NCBI GenBank assembly: GCA_039024435.1
Contig: JBCCQH010000021.1
Location: 1 to 64,000 of the forward strand
Origin: JBCCQH01 sp039024435
Lineage (GTDB): Bacteria > Bacteroidota > Bacteroidia > J057 > JADKCL01
Direction: 5' to 3'
Length of the DNA: 64,000 nucleotides
The notes under the pieces: generated by a model
Databases searched by the model: none
Told to the model about the DNA's origin: nothing
The model's input: the letters and a program-made list of their open reading frames with translations, nothing else
Part shown: one piece after another, positions 50,777 to 60,156 of the stretch
How positions within the stretch are numbered: position 1 is the first letter of the stretch
How the letters are laid out: each line of letters opens with the position of its first letter
Made by a program: the position numbers and the translations under genes

Positions 50777-51601
50777 CTAGCCCAGCCCCATCTGCTGCTT
50801 CATCATCGCCATATACGCGTCGTCATCCAACTGCTTGCGGGCGGCGATGACTTGCTCGGCATCCGCCCCGGCAATGTAGCGGAGCTGGTCTTTGCCGTCG
50901 GTGGCCGCCTCGTAAATCTTTTCCGCCACGAGGAGGGGCTCAGAACCCTGGTTGGCCGACTGCTGCATTCCCTGCATGACCTTCTGCAAGAACTCACCGT
51001 ACTCTTCCATGCTGGGGTCTACGTGGAGGTTTTGCCGCACCGTGGCTTCAAAGTTCGTATTGATTATGCCCGGTTCGATCAATTTTACCCGGACGCCGAT
51101 CGCTTCCAATTCAAACGACAGCGCTTCGCTCAAGCCTTCCACCGCAAACTTGGAGCCGTGGTACAGGGCGCCCAGCGGGAAGGTGATCTTCCCGCCCATG
51201 GAGGAAATGTTGATGATCGTGCCCGCACCGGCTTTCCGCATCGGCGGAATGACATGCTTGGAGACCAACAAAGTGCCGATCACATTGACGTCAAATTGCT
51301 GGCGAATGGCCCGCTCGGGAGTGGCTTCGAGGATGCCGTAACCGCCGTAGCCAGCATTGTTGAGCAGCACGTCAATTTTCCCAAAGCGGTCTACCGTTTG
51401 GGCCACCGCCGACTGGATGGTCGCTTCCTGGGTGACATCGCACGCGGTCACGAGGACATTTTCTAGGGCATTCAGTTCAGTATCCGCTTCCGGATGGGCC
51501 CGCACCGTAGCGGCGACATTCCAACCGCGTTCCTGGAAATATTGGGCGGTCATGCGCCCGATTCCGGTACTGCAACCGGTGATGAAGATTGTCTTTTTCA
51601 T
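50777..51601 (-). CDS. Short-chain dehydrogenase/reductase
   Basis: A 274-residue classical SDR. TGCSTGIG lies at residues 8-15, NNAG near 82-85, and the catalytic Ser and Y-x-x-x-K are in the ISS and YHGSK blocks. The final third (NFEATVRQNL ... QLRYIAGADAEQV) resembles the branch often annotated as oxidoreductases of unknown substrate. It follows an aldehyde dehydrogenase gene on the same strand, but a MITE-like element and about 190 bases separate them, so coregulation is uncertain. Confidence 0.92.
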   Translation of the reverse strand: MKKTIFITGCSTGIGRMTAQYFQERGWNVAATVRAHPEADTELNALENVLVTACDVTQEATIQSAVAQTVDRFGKIDVLLNNAGYGGYGILEATPERAIRQQFDVNVIGTLLVSKHVIPPMRKAGAGTIINISSMGGKITFPLGALYHGSKFAVEGLSEALSFELEAIGVRVKLIEPGIINTNFEATVRQNLHVDPSMEEYGEFLQKVMQGMQQSANQGSEPLLVAEKIYEAATDGKDQLRYIAGADAEQVIAARKQLDDDAYMAMMKQQMGLG

Positions 51602-51624
51602 GGGATATTTAGAATGAGGTTAAT

Positions 51625-51784
51625 AGGCGGTTTAAATTTAATTCTGCGATTTTGCTCTGGCATCTTTTTCCGCCCCTCTTCCGCTATTTTCTCGCCCATA
51701 GCTTTGGCTATGGACTCCAAAATGAGCTTCGACGGACAAAAAAATCTGCACTAGCAAATTTCACAAACCAATTTTAAACCGCCT
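51625..51784 (+). repeat. MITE-like repeat, long copy (copy 2)
   Basis: About 160 bases with a 12-bp terminal inverted repeat: AGGCGGTTTAAA (51625-51636) and TTTAAACCGCCT (51773-51784). The inverted similarity continues inward, imperfectly, for about 30 bases. A central hairpin CCATAGC/GCTATGG lies at 51696-51713. It has no coding capacity. It sits between the ALDH and SDR genes, 10 bases beyond the ALDH stop. Confidence 0.85.
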
Positions 51785-51793
51785 CTAAGGAGA

Positions 51794-53389
51794 TTAAAAG
51801 TCTTTCCGGCGGAAGCCGTCGATGACCATTTGGCCGGCCAGTTTCGCGAAGTGTCCCCAGCTTTGGTCCACCGCGAAGTAGGAGAGGTTTTCCATCAGGT
51901 GTTCCACCCGCACCCGGTTGGTCAGTTCAAAGCTCGTTGCGTTGAAATCGTTGATGATCACCGATTTCTTCACGTTTTCAAAGTTGAAGGGATTGCCGAA
52001 GTTCCCGACGCCGGACACAAAGTCCGCGAGGTCTTCGTTGCAGCCGCCCCAGGTCAGGTAGCCGTTGAGCCAGATGTTGGGCGGGATATCATTGACGACG
52101 ATGCCGCCGTAATCCAGTTCGCGGATCGCTTGGTGAATGCGGTTTTCGTGGGCGCGCAAGGTCGCATTGTCCACCAGGATCATGCAGCCCAAGGTTCCCA
52201 GCAGCTTGTGGTTGCAGAAATCCGTCGCCCGGGTCAGAAATTCGGGGGCATCTGCCGGGGTATCCAAGGCGATTTCGCTGAAAACCTGGCAGAATGCTTC
52301 GTGGGTCACGGCAAAATCATTTTCCGCAATCCCCGGAATCAAGACAAAATCACTCGTACGGTGATTGCCTTTTTCCGGCCGCAAGACCTCCGCGGTGGGC
52401 TGTTGGGCAATAAAAGCCGCTTTGGTTTCCTGCACGCGGGGATAGTGCTCGGAAACGGCAAAGGTTTCCTCGACGATGGCCTGGCGCAGGGCCTTCAGAA
52501 ATGCTTCCCGTTGGTCCCAGTTTTTGGAAGTGATGATGGTTTGTGGACGGCCGCAAGCGGCGCCCCCGTTGAGCTTGCCCACGGAAGCCAACTGGACCGC
52601 CTGTCTTTTCAGGTCTTTGGCCGACCACTTTCCGGGGACGATCAGGCAAGGATTGTTGCCCCCACACTCGGATACTAGCGGCGCTTTGGCCGCTCTTTGG
52701 ATAGCGTGGGCCACGCCGGTGGACCCGGTAAAGTAAATCGCGTGCAGCCCCTCTAGTTGGGACATCTCCCGGCCCTGATCGGCATCACAAAACGCTACGG
52801 CATGCAGATCGATCAGGGGAGCGAAAATCTTTTCCCAAATTTCGTCAGTCGCGATGTTCAATTGGTGGGGCTTGTGGATGACTGCCTTGTTTTCCAGGAA
52901 CAGGGCCATCACCATTTCGATGGAGGAGCTGTAGTTGCCGGCGCCGGAAATGGCGATGATCCCTGCTGGTTTGTCCAGGGGATTGGTCTGTACCGGCTTG
53001 CCTTCCACGTGCAGGTAGCCCTTTTGCTTGGCCGCGACCAGCTTGTCTTTCCGGTGGATGGGAAATACGTGGATTTCGTGCAGGTCATCGGCAATTTTTT
53101 TAATGGAAAGTGGTGTGGGCATTTCCCCCTTTACCAGTGACTCATACAGGTGGCGAATCCCCATCAAGGTATTGGCCATCGGTACGATGGTAGCGGCGAT
53201 CCCTTCGGCTTTGCTGGTGGCATTCTCCCCGATCAGTTCGTTTTTCATATTGGCGTCCGCTTCCCCCAACTCCTCGGCGTAGGTCACCATGTTTTTCTGG
53301 AGGTGCTGGATGAGTTGCAATTTCTCGGGGGCGGATCGTTTTGCCCAACTTTCCGGGGTCAATCGCTGGTAAGCTTCTTGTGCTGTCAT
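51794..53389 (-). CDS. Aldehyde dehydrogenase family protein
   Basis: A 531-residue NAD(P)-dependent aldehyde dehydrogenase family member. The glycine-rich FTGSTG block, the glutamate block VSECGGNNP and the catalytic-cysteine block GGAACGRPQ are present in the expected order. The sequence is divergent from common ALDHs, and the segment around the Cys (GGAAC) differs from the usual GQ.C. It is downstream of an AraC regulator 92 bases away on the same strand, which may control it. Substrate unknown. Confidence 0.88.
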   Translation of the reverse strand: MTAQEAYQRLTPESWAKRSAPEKLQLIQHLQKNMVTYAEELGEADANMKNELIGENATSKAEGIAATIVPMANTLMGIRHLYESLVKGEMPTPLSIKKIADDLHEIHVFPIHRKDKLVAAKQKGYLHVEGKPVQTNPLDKPAGIIAISGAGNYSSSIEMVMALFLENKAVIHKPHQLNIATDEIWEKIFAPLIDLHAVAFCDADQGREMSQLEGLHAIYFTGSTGVAHAIQRAAKAPLVSECGGNNPCLIVPGKWSAKDLKRQAVQLASVGKLNGGAACGRPQTIITSKNWDQREAFLKALRQAIVEETFAVSEHYPRVQETKAAFIAQQPTAEVLRPEKGNHRTSDFVLIPGIAENDFAVTHEAFCQVFSEIALDTPADAPEFLTRATDFCNHKLLGTLGCMILVDNATLRAHENRIHQAIRELDYGGIVVNDIPPNIWLNGYLTWGGCNEDLADFVSGVGNFGNPFNFENVKKSVIINDFNATSFELTNRVRVEHLMENLSYFAVDQSWGHFAKLAGQMVIDGFRRKDF

Positions 53390-53481
53390 TGTACGTTTGA
53401 TTTTGGGTACAATGCAAAGAAGCCTTGGTGGGCGGAGAGAAGTTAGGACAAAATGCAGGAGGATGCGGATAAAACGCGGAA

Positions 53482-54384
53482 TCAGTTCATTTTCCGGTAT
53501 TCCAGCGGGGAGAAACCAGTTTTTGCCTTGAAAAGCCGGGAAAAATAGTTGGGCGAGTTGAAGCCCAGGTCGTAGGCGACTTCGCTGATGGTATGCTCGG
53601 TTGCCAGCAGGATATTCTTGGCCTTTTCCACCACGTATTCGTTGATGTGGTCCTTGGGCTTGCGGCCGGTTTCATTTTTGATCAGATCACTGAAATAGTG
53701 CTGGGAAAGGTGGGCCCGCTCGGCGAAATACTGGATCTCCGGCAAGCCGGACAGGGTGTTTTTTCCTTCTTTAAAATACCGCTTCAGTTCCCGCTCGAAC
53801 TGGGCGATGACGTCCCGCCGTTGGCGGACCCGGGTCCGGAATTGCCGCTCGTAGAACCGGCGGCAATAGTTCAGGAGCAGTTCCAGATGGGACACGATGA
53901 CCCTTTGGCTGTGGCCGTCGACCCGCTGCTCATATTCCTTTTTGATGTTGGCGACGGTAGCGTGGATGGTCGCTTCCTCATCCTCGGACAAGTGGAGCGC
54001 TTCCACAACCTCATAGTCAAAGAAAGAGTAATTTTCCATTTCCTGGCTCAGGTGGGTGTTCCGAATCAGATCGGGGTGAAAAAATAGCATCCAGCCCTGG
54101 ATTTCTCCTTTTTGGAAAGCTTGAATCGCCTGATAAACCTGGCCGGGGGCGGAAAACGCCATGACCCCTTCGTCAAAATCAAATGAATTTCGCCCGTACT
54201 TGACCCCGCAACTCCGGTCTTTGAGGGAGATCATATAAAAGTCCCAAATGGCTTTGTCGCCGGTCCGGTCCTCGGGGACTTCCATTTGGGCGACATCGAG
54301 CAGTGAGATCAAAGGATACTTGGGCTTGGGAAATCCCAGGAGCGTGTGCAGTTCGCTGATGGACTTGATTCTTGTGATCGACAT
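53482..54384 (-). CDS. AraC family transcriptional regulator
   Basis: About 300 residues from the ATG at 54384; a longer frame reaches 54441. The N-terminal half is a cupin-like sensing domain (FDFDEGVMAFSAPGQVYQ); the C-terminal ~100 residues have the double helix-turn-helix with FAERAHLSQHYFSDLIKNETGRKP and ISEVAYDLGFNSPNYFSRLFKAKTGFSP. It precedes the aldehyde dehydrogenase gene on the same strand, so it probably regulates that gene. Confidence 0.93.
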   Translation of the reverse strand: MSITRIKSISELHTLLGFPKPKYPLISLLDVAQMEVPEDRTGDKAIWDFYMISLKDRSCGVKYGRNSFDFDEGVMAFSAPGQVYQAIQAFQKGEIQGWMLFFHPDLIRNTHLSQEMENYSFFDYEVVEALHLSEDEEATIHATVANIKKEYEQRVDGHSQRVIVSHLELLLNYCRRFYERQFRTRVRQRRDVIAQFERELKRYFKEGKNTLSGLPEIQYFAERAHLSQHYFSDLIKNETGRKPKDHINEYVVEKAKNILLATEHTISEVAYDLGFNSPNYFSRLFKAKTGFSPLEYRKMN

Positions 54385-54475
54385 ATCGGGCGCGTTGTTC
54401 CCGGCAAACTTCGGAAATGGAAAGGAATTTGTATAGCACAAAACGCTGTAGTCGCCGCCATGCCGGCCCTAAGCG

Positions 54476-55252
54476 CTATTTTAACGCCGCCGCTTTGGGG
54501 TTGGCTATCAGCAGGGGCACCAACGACCAAAGGACCAAGAGGACGAAATAGACGAATTCGGGAATGTAGAGAAACCAATTGGCCAGCAAGAGCCCCGCAA
54601 CCATAATGACGTGGGCCAGAAAGGCCCAAACCAAGCCCAGAACGATCTGCCGTTTGTAGTCGGGAATCCTTCCGCGCAGATACCGAATGAACCAGATAAA
54701 CAAGGGGATAAATATGACCAATGAGGTCAGCAGTCCCGGATTGTACTGAAACTGGGAAATGCTGGCCAGGACGTGTACGACCCCGTTGACTAGGATGATG
54801 CCGGCCATGGCGATCAAGGGAAAGAGGTGCCGGGGACTGCGCCAGATCGCCAGTGATCCGACCAACCAAACCAAAGAAGTATTGATGACAAATATCGCTT
54901 CTTTGGTGAGGGGACCTTCGGGAGCATCCGGCTGCCCCAAAGCCGTGAGGATGAAATGGTTGTTGAAGTCGTAAAAGGCGTAGTAGTTCCCAAAAAGGTC
55001 GATCCAGTGCTCTTCGTATTGGTGCACGATGTAGGCGATCAGCATCAGAAAGCCGATGAACCGAGCATTTTTTATCAATTGGGAGAGTTGATTCTCCGCC
55101 CCCAGGGAGAATCCTCCGATCAAAAGAAAGGGGACGGCATAAATCCCAATTTTCATCCAGTGATCCATCAGAAAATCGTATTGTCCGAGGGGTAACCACA
55201 GCAGGGCAAACAGCAGGACAATACTGGCTGCAACTAGCGGAGAATTCTTCAT
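54476..55252 (-). CDS. HXXEE-domain membrane protein
   Basis: A 258-residue integral membrane protein with about seven hydrophobic segments. The family-defining H-x-x-E-E appears as HQYEEHW in the third membrane-adjacent region, with further His-rich motifs near residues 153-165. HXXEE proteins occur widely in bacteria; their function is unknown, though a di-metal enzyme such as a hydroxylase or hydrolase is suspected. It precedes the AraC gene on the same strand with 91 bases between them. Confidence 0.85.
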   Translation of the reverse strand: MKNSPLVAASIVLLFALLWLPLGQYDFLMDHWMKIGIYAVPFLLIGGFSLGAENQLSQLIKNARFIGFLMLIAYIVHQYEEHWIDLFGNYYAFYDFNNHFILTALGQPDAPEGPLTKEAIFVINTSLVWLVGSLAIWRSPRHLFPLIAMAGIILVNGVVHVLASISQFQYNPGLLTSLVIFIPLFIWFIRYLRGRIPDYKRQIVLGLVWAFLAHVIMVAGLLLANWFLYIPEFVYFVLLVLWSLVPLLIANPKAAALK

Positions 55253-55501
55253 GATAGTTTGCGATTGAGGATCCGGAAATCAGGACGGAAGAGGGCCACA
55301 ACCGAATTTTTCGGGGATCTTCCCGAGAACGGTCTGGTCCCCCCAATCTCGTGCCGAGCCCGGATGAGCCCAGCGACCCAATTCCGAAGCTGAAGTCTGC
55401 CGGAGGCAGCGCTCCTGAGTGGGAGCCGGGGACTGGGTGATCGGAGAATTTCGACCATGCATCAATCAAGGAATCTTCGGGCAGAAAAAAATTGATCTCG
55501 G

Positions 55502-56077
55502 TTAAGACTTTCGATAACTGGCCAGAAATCGGCTGTAGCCTTCCGGGGTCATGCCCAAAAACTTGGCGATGAATTTAGCGGGAGTTCGCTTCATGATTTG
55601 GGGGTAATGGTCCAGCATGAACTGGTACTTTATGCGGGTATCAGGAATGGTTTTGATGGTCGTAAAGTTTTTGTTTTCGAGGCTGTGGGCGATGATTTTT
55701 TTTCGGATGAAGATCCCAATTGTATTCGAGTACAAAAACAGATCGATAAACAATTCGAACGGGATCAAGATGTATTCCACGTCGGTAATGGCAATTAGAT
55801 TGTCCGAGGCCACATCTTTCAGGACCGCGCTGACAATATTGGTGCTGAAGTTTCCCTCCTGGAAAAACCGGGTGACGATTTCTTTGTCGTCGTAGTTGTA
55901 GATGGAGGCCGTGACCCCTTGGGTGAGGTAGATGACATACTTGCAGGTTTCGGTTTGCCGGAAGATGGTACTTCTTTTCTTGCTGGTTTGCGGGAGCAAG
56001 TGGGAAGAGAATGCTTGCCATTCCGCTTCGGAAATGGGTACGCCCTGACTCATGATTTCCTGCTTGAATTCAATCAT
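55502..56077 (-). CDS. Crp/Fnr family transcriptional regulator
   Basis: A 191-residue Crp-type protein with an N-terminal cyclic-nucleotide-binding-like beta-roll (residues ~30-110; VIYLTQGVTASIYNYDDKEIVTRFFQEG) and a C-terminal helix-turn-helix (IAKFLGMTPEGYSRFLASYRKS). The key residues of cAMP-binding Crp are not all evident, so the ligand is unknown. Bacteroidota have many such copies. The gene is isolated; the MITE-like fragment at 56122-56183 lies 45 bases upstream of its start. Confidence 0.92.
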   Translation of the reverse strand: MIEFKQEIMSQGVPISEAEWQAFSSHLLPQTSKKRSTIFRQTETCKYVIYLTQGVTASIYNYDDKEIVTRFFQEGNFSTNIVSAVLKDVASDNLIAITDVEYILIPFELFIDLFLYSNTIGIFIRKKIIAHSLENKNFTTIKTIPDTRIKYQFMLDHYPQIMKRTPAKFIAKFLGMTPEGYSRFLASYRKS

Positions 56078-56121
56078 TTGACTTTGATTTTGGCATCAAG
56101 ATGGATTTTCCGCCCTAAGAA

Positions 56122-56183
56122 GCGGTTTAAATTTAATCCTGCGATTTTCACTAGCAAATTTCACAAACCAATTTTAAACCGCC
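56122..56183 (+). repeat. MITE-like repeat, internally deleted (copy 3)
   Basis: The left end matches 51626 on through GCGATTTT, then jumps directly to CACTAGCAAATTTCACAAACC and the right end TTTAAACCGCC of the long copy. About 95 internal bases are missing, as in internally deleted MITE derivatives. Confidence 0.82.
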
Positions 56184-56334
56184 CCTAAAACGCCTTTCTA
56201 AAGTAAGCAATTGTCCTACAATCGCTAATGGGGAGTCGTTGGCAAAGGGATTCCTCCCCTAACCTCGGCGTAGAACCCCGGCTCTCTGGTACAACGGCCG
56301 TGGTAAAGTGTGGTTTATTGCGTACATTATCTAT

Positions 56335-56880
56335 ATGGAAGGAACTGCCCCCATCGATCAAGCCGCGATCAAGGAAAATTCTGCGTTCTTAGAGTACGTC
56401 TACCGGTTAACTGCGGGGACGGAACTCACCGATGCCTTTCCGTTGAGCTTGCGCGCCATCGATGTGATTGATGTTGCGCAGTGGAAGCGAATTGGTGTAA
56501 ATACCTACCAAAAGGGTAAATGGACCATTCCCACCATCCTCCAGCACCTCATTGATTGGGAACGGATTTGGGGATTCCGAGCGGTCATGTTTGCCCGGGC
56601 GGAAGGAACCATTCCCGAGGCGCACGACCAGGAAGTGATGGGCAAAAATTCGAATGCGGACGAAATTTCGATTGAACGGTTGCTCGCAGAGCTGCGGATC
56701 GTGCGCCAGTCGACGATCCTGCAGTTTGCTTCTTTTAACCCCAAAATACTCGCCACCCGGTGTCGTTTTTTCGAATATGAGATGCCACTGGATGCGATTG
56801 GCCTCACCATTGTGGCGCATCAAATCCACCATTTTCGGGTCATCGAGGAGCGGTACGTTCCGCTAGATGGACAATTGTGA
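56335..56880 (+). CDS. DinB superfamily protein
   Basis: A 181-residue four-helix DinB-like protein from the ATG at 56335. The pattern W(T/K).P(T/E)ILQHLIDWERIWGFRA is typical of the family's first helix and metal-binding His. The C-terminal HQIHHFRVIEERY supplies two further His; together these form the DinB metal triad. DinB-fold proteins include thiol-dependent transferases such as bacillithiol-S-transferases; the substrate is not known. Confidence 0.88.
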   Translation: MEGTAPIDQAAIKENSAFLEYVYRLTAGTELTDAFPLSLRAIDVIDVAQWKRIGVNTYQKGKWTIPTILQHLIDWERIWGFRAVMFARAEGTIPEAHDQEVMGKNSNADEISIERLLAELRIVRQSTILQFASFNPKILATRCRFFEYEMPLDAIGLTIVAHQIHHFRVIEERYVPLDGQL

Positions 56881-56967
56881 TTTTCCGGTCAGCCGGGCTG
56901 GGTCAAAGAAAAAATCGGCAACTGTAAATTTCCCCACAATTTTGCACCGCCACGTAGCATTGCCACC

Positions 56968-58173
56968 ATGCCGAAAAAAATAAATAAAAAATCGGATGCA
57001 CCCGGGATCACTCAATTGGTCGAGGACGCGACCCTGGGCATCACCGACTTGGTCGAAGCGCTGCACCGGCAGATACTTCACCCCCCAATGTTACCGTCCA
57101 CGCCGCTTCAGGATCTGCTGCAGAGCCTGGCCGGCATCACCTATACCCAGATTCGGCAGGGCACTCGGCTCATCAGTGGTGGTCTGGATGCGGTGCTTGG
57201 GCACTTGACCCCGCTACTCAGCAAGCTGGGGGCGGGTCCGGAAAGGGATACGTTGATCTCCGTCCTGAACGGTGTTGTGGGGGATTATTTGGAGCAAAAT
57301 GCCAACCGGCTGGCGATTGAGATGCATTTGCGCTATCAGTTTGCGCCGGTACCGCTTGATCGGGACCGCCTCCTAGCTGTCTATCCCCGGATCAATGGCC
57401 ATATCTTAGTGTTGGTCCACGGTTCTTGCCTGAATGATCTGCACTGGACCCGGAATGGACACAGCCACGGGGCGGCATTGGCGGAGGAACTGGGCCAGAC
57501 GCCCATTTACCTGCGCTACAATAGCGGTCGCCATATTTCCCACAATGGAAAAAGCCTCAGTGCATTGCTGGAAGAATTGGTGCGCCACTGGCCGGTGCCG
57601 ATCGAGCAACTGACCATCGTCGGCCACAGCATGGGGGGATTGGTGACCCGGAGTGCGGTGCACTACGGACAGCAAGACCAGAAATCCTGGACGAAGTACC
57701 TGGAAAAGATGGTGTTTCTCGGAACGCCCCACCACGGAGCCCGTCTGGAGCGGTTCGGAAATTTTCTGGACGTGGTTTTGGCGTCGATTCCCTACGCGCG
57801 GCCCTTTGCGCGGCTGGGCAAAATCCGGAGTGCGGGCGTGACCGATTTGCGCTACGGTAACCTCGTGGATGAAGACTGGCAAGGTCGGGATCGGTTTGCG
57901 CGGCTGGGCGATAAGCGGACATTCATTCCTTTGCCCCAATCTACCGCTTGTTATAGCATTGCGGGCACCGTGGGGAAAGGGGAAGATCCCGACTCTGCGC
58001 TGCAAGGGGGAGATCGGTTGGTGGATGTCCGAAGCGCTTTTGGCCAGCACAAAGATTCGGCGAAAGATTTGAACTTCAAGGAAGCGCATACCTGGGTGGC
58101 GTTTGAAACCTCCCATTTAGATCTGTTGGGCTCTCCTGAGGTCTACGCCAAGTTGAAATCGTGGTTGGCGTGA
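56968..58173 (+). CDS. Alpha/beta hydrolase, PGAP1-like
   Basis: A 401-residue cytoplasmic alpha/beta hydrolase. It has the family strand LVLVHG near residue 150, the nucleophile elbow GHSMGG near 219-224, and a C-terminal His candidate near SHLDLL (about residue 385). The first ~130 residues (LVEDATLGITDLVEALHRQILHP and AGITYTQIRQGTRLISGG) are a helical extension not common in simple lipases. Relatives act on esters or lipids. The gene stands alone. Activity is inferred. Confidence 0.85.
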   Translation: MPKKINKKSDAPGITQLVEDATLGITDLVEALHRQILHPPMLPSTPLQDLLQSLAGITYTQIRQGTRLISGGLDAVLGHLTPLLSKLGAGPERDTLISVLNGVVGDYLEQNANRLAIEMHLRYQFAPVPLDRDRLLAVYPRINGHILVLVHGSCLNDLHWTRNGHSHGAALAEELGQTPIYLRYNSGRHISHNGKSLSALLEELVRHWPVPIEQLTIVGHSMGGLVTRSAVHYGQQDQKSWTKYLEKMVFLGTPHHGARLERFGNFLDVVLASIPYARPFARLGKIRSAGVTDLRYGNLVDEDWQGRDRFARLGDKRTFIPLPQSTACYSIAGTVGKGEDPDSALQGGDRLVDVRSAFGQHKDSAKDLNFKEAHTWVAFETSHLDLLGSPEVYAKLKSWLA

Positions 58174-58576
58174 ATTTGCCGCGGTTGGCAATCCCCACCG
58201 ATGGCGGAATTGCCGTCCGAAACGCAGCACCCTAACGGACAGCCCAGAATTAAATTTAAGCCGCCTCTCAGGCCCCGGATCGGTTTCGACACGGTACTTT
58301 CGCGGCCAATATCCCCTCCATAACGCAACTTTCAATCCATGGCGCTGGCAAAATCGATCTGCCGCTCACCGCTCCCAAGCCCCCGCTCGTCCAAGGGGTA
58401 TATCTCGCGGGCCGTTTGGCGCTCGCCTCACGCGCACGGCACGCGACAGGGAAAAAAGTTCTGTGATTCCATGAGCGCAAGATCGAAACCGGTGAAGAGG
58501 CAGGAGAGATGGGTTGCTGTGGGGGATACATTTGCCCGGCAAACCCGATTGATTGGCTCTGCAAGTCCACAAAGAT
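58174..58576. other. 403-base spacer with MITE fragment (copy 4)
   Basis: Between two convergent genes. A short end fragment of the MITE-like element is at 58245-58268: CAGAATTAAATTTAAGCCGCC, on the minus strand relative to copy 2. I see no other feature. Confidence 0.6.
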
Positions 58577-59575
58577 TTATTCTACGACCAGGTTTTGCTG
58601 CACCACGATAAAATCAAAAGCCAGTTCTTCGACCCGTTTGCCATCTAAGGTGGCATTGAAGTTGCCGTGGCCCGCGCCGTGCAGTGTATCAAGTTTCATG
58701 ACCACGCCGATTGACTCATAAATTTCTTTCAGTTCCAGCGCACTGCTAAATGGTACAGTACTGTCGGCAGTGCCATGGGCTTTATACAATGGGGGATCAT
58801 ATTGGTCAAAAAAATTGATGCCATATATTGCCTCGAATGCATCTGTAACCGACTGACCTCCCCAAAAGTCAACGATCGTTTGGATTTGATATACCTGATC
58901 CAAATTGGTGCTGGAAAGCGTTGGGTCCTGACGGAGATCAATTTCTGCCGTAAAGTCATCCAAGCCCGAGACAGCGATGGCTTTCGCCGTATTGGCACCC
59001 GCGGAAGCACCACCTACGGTGATGTAGTCAGTATTGATGTTGTAGTTGTCTTTGTGGGCAACGATCCAACGCAATGCAGCTTTGGCATCTCTTTGGGCCG
59101 GATACATTGCGTTAAAAGATGCCGCATCTTCCGCCGATATCGGCAAGGAGGAAGCATAGTTGGACCATTCAGCGGGAACGGTTCCTTGGTCATCGAGCAG
59201 GCGATAGTCAATCGAAACAAAAACCCAACCTCGGGAGGCATAGAAGTCGGCAATATTTCTAATCCCCCAATCTTGTTTAGAACCATTAGCAAACGCACCG
59301 CCGTGAATAAACATGAACAGTGGCCGGTTCTCGGCTTCATTAATCGGAGAATAGACATTTAACTTCAAAGGAATTGCCGTCGAATTCGTACTATTCAGGC
59401 TGTCGTGGCTCAGCCCCTCAGCGTACACGATATCTGCTTCAAAGTTCACGGCATACGCAGCGGTTTGCTTAACTACTGGGGTGTTTTCTTGAGCGGTTAA
59501 AACGTCGTCGTCATCTTTGTTGCAAGCATTTAAGAGCACCATGAGGGCGGCAAGTAGGATGAGTGGATTCTTCAT
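58577..59575 (-). CDS. Lipoprotein alpha/beta hydrolase (esterase)
   Basis: A 332-residue protein from the ATG at 59575; the frame to 59818 starts at TTG and is not credible. Lipobox LLNAC near residue 18, then a Lys-Asp-rich tail. The catalytic domain has HGGAF, GASAGA as nucleophile elbow, and a later acid/His pair (HGTAD, HGAGHG). This is the BD-FAE/carboxylesterase group often acting on acetylated or feruloylated carbohydrate. It is lipid-anchored, so the substrate is extracytoplasmic. A terminator-like hairpin (59823-59848) lies on its promoter side. Confidence 0.88.
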   Translation of the reverse strand: MKNPLILLAALMVLLNACNKDDDDVLTAQENTPVVKQTAAYAVNFEADIVYAEGLSHDSLNSTNSTAIPLKLNVYSPINEAENRPLFMFIHGGAFANGSKQDWGIRNIADFYASRGWVFVSIDYRLLDDQGTVPAEWSNYASSLPISAEDAASFNAMYPAQRDAKAALRWIVAHKDNYNINTDYITVGGASAGANTAKAIAVSGLDDFTAEIDLRQDPTLSSTNLDQVYQIQTIVDFWGGQSVTDAFEAIYGINFFDQYDPPLYKAHGTADSTVPFSSALELKEIYESIGVVMKLDTLHGAGHGNFNATLDGKRVEELAFDFIVVQQNLVVE

Positions 59576-59898
59576 CTTTGTTTTTTGTCCAATGACCGAT
59601 GTATTCGTGAATGGTTTAATGTTCCGCCCACGTTGCCTCCCGGAATTGTTCCACGAAACGGTGAAATTCTGAACGAATCCCCAAAATAGGGAAGCGAATT
59701 TCGTTTGGAATTGAACCTTAATTTCACGGAAACCAAGCGCCGAAAATTCCGCAACGAGCGCAAAATCAGAGTCGTCGGGTAATCCCAACTTGCTACCCTT
59801 CGGACCGCCCGAATACAAGTAAAAAGTCCTTTCCGGAGAAAGGACTTTGTGCAGTTCATTTTATCGAAAAGAGGAAAATAGCCGATCCAGCGACACCA
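59576..59898. other. 323-base spacer
   Basis: Upstream of the esterase and downstream of the DUF6952 gene on the same strand. It holds a terminator hairpin; no gene is apparent. Confidence 0.5.
59823..59848 (-). terminator. Rho-independent terminator of the peroxiredoxin operon
   Basis: AAAGTCCTTTC (59823-59833) pairs exactly with 59838-59848 around a CGGA tetraloop; on the minus strand it is followed by TTTTT. It ends the peroxiredoxin-thioredoxin-DUF6952 transcript. Confidence 0.88.
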
Positions 59899-60156
59899 CT
59901 ACTGGTCAATCGAAGACATGACCCGCTTCATAAATCCATTCAACGCTTCGGTTCGGGATTTTCCGGATTGAATCTCTTTTTGGACTTCAATGGCACCGTA
60001 GAGATTGGAGAGCAATTCACCGATGACATCGAGCTCGGCGTCTTTCAACCTTGGAGCCTCAGCAATTGCTTCCAGTGTTTCCACCGTTTTCCGCAAGTAC
60101 TCCTCGTCCTTTTCCTCTACGAACTTGGTGAGGTGTTTAATTATTGGCAACTTCAT
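59899..60156 (-). CDS. DUF6952 family protein
   Basis: An 85-residue acidic helical protein with the pattern LP.IK.LT.FVEE.DE.YL, APRLKDAELDVIGELLSNLYGA and a C-terminal LNGFMKRV. Small proteins of this type are found in Bacteroidota directly behind a thioredoxin and peroxiredoxin, as here. Its function is unknown; position argues for a role in peroxide defence. Its start overlaps the thioredoxin gene's end by 20 bases. Confidence 0.8.
   Translation of the reverse strand: MKLPIIKHLTKFVEEKDEEYLRKTVETLEAIAEAPRLKDAELDVIGELLSNLYGAIEVQKEIQSGKSRTEALNGFMKRVMSSIDQ

Noticed and set aside
50576..51466. 296-codon plus-strand frame opposite the SDR
   Set aside because: Shadow; the SDR on the minus strand has all catalytic motifs.
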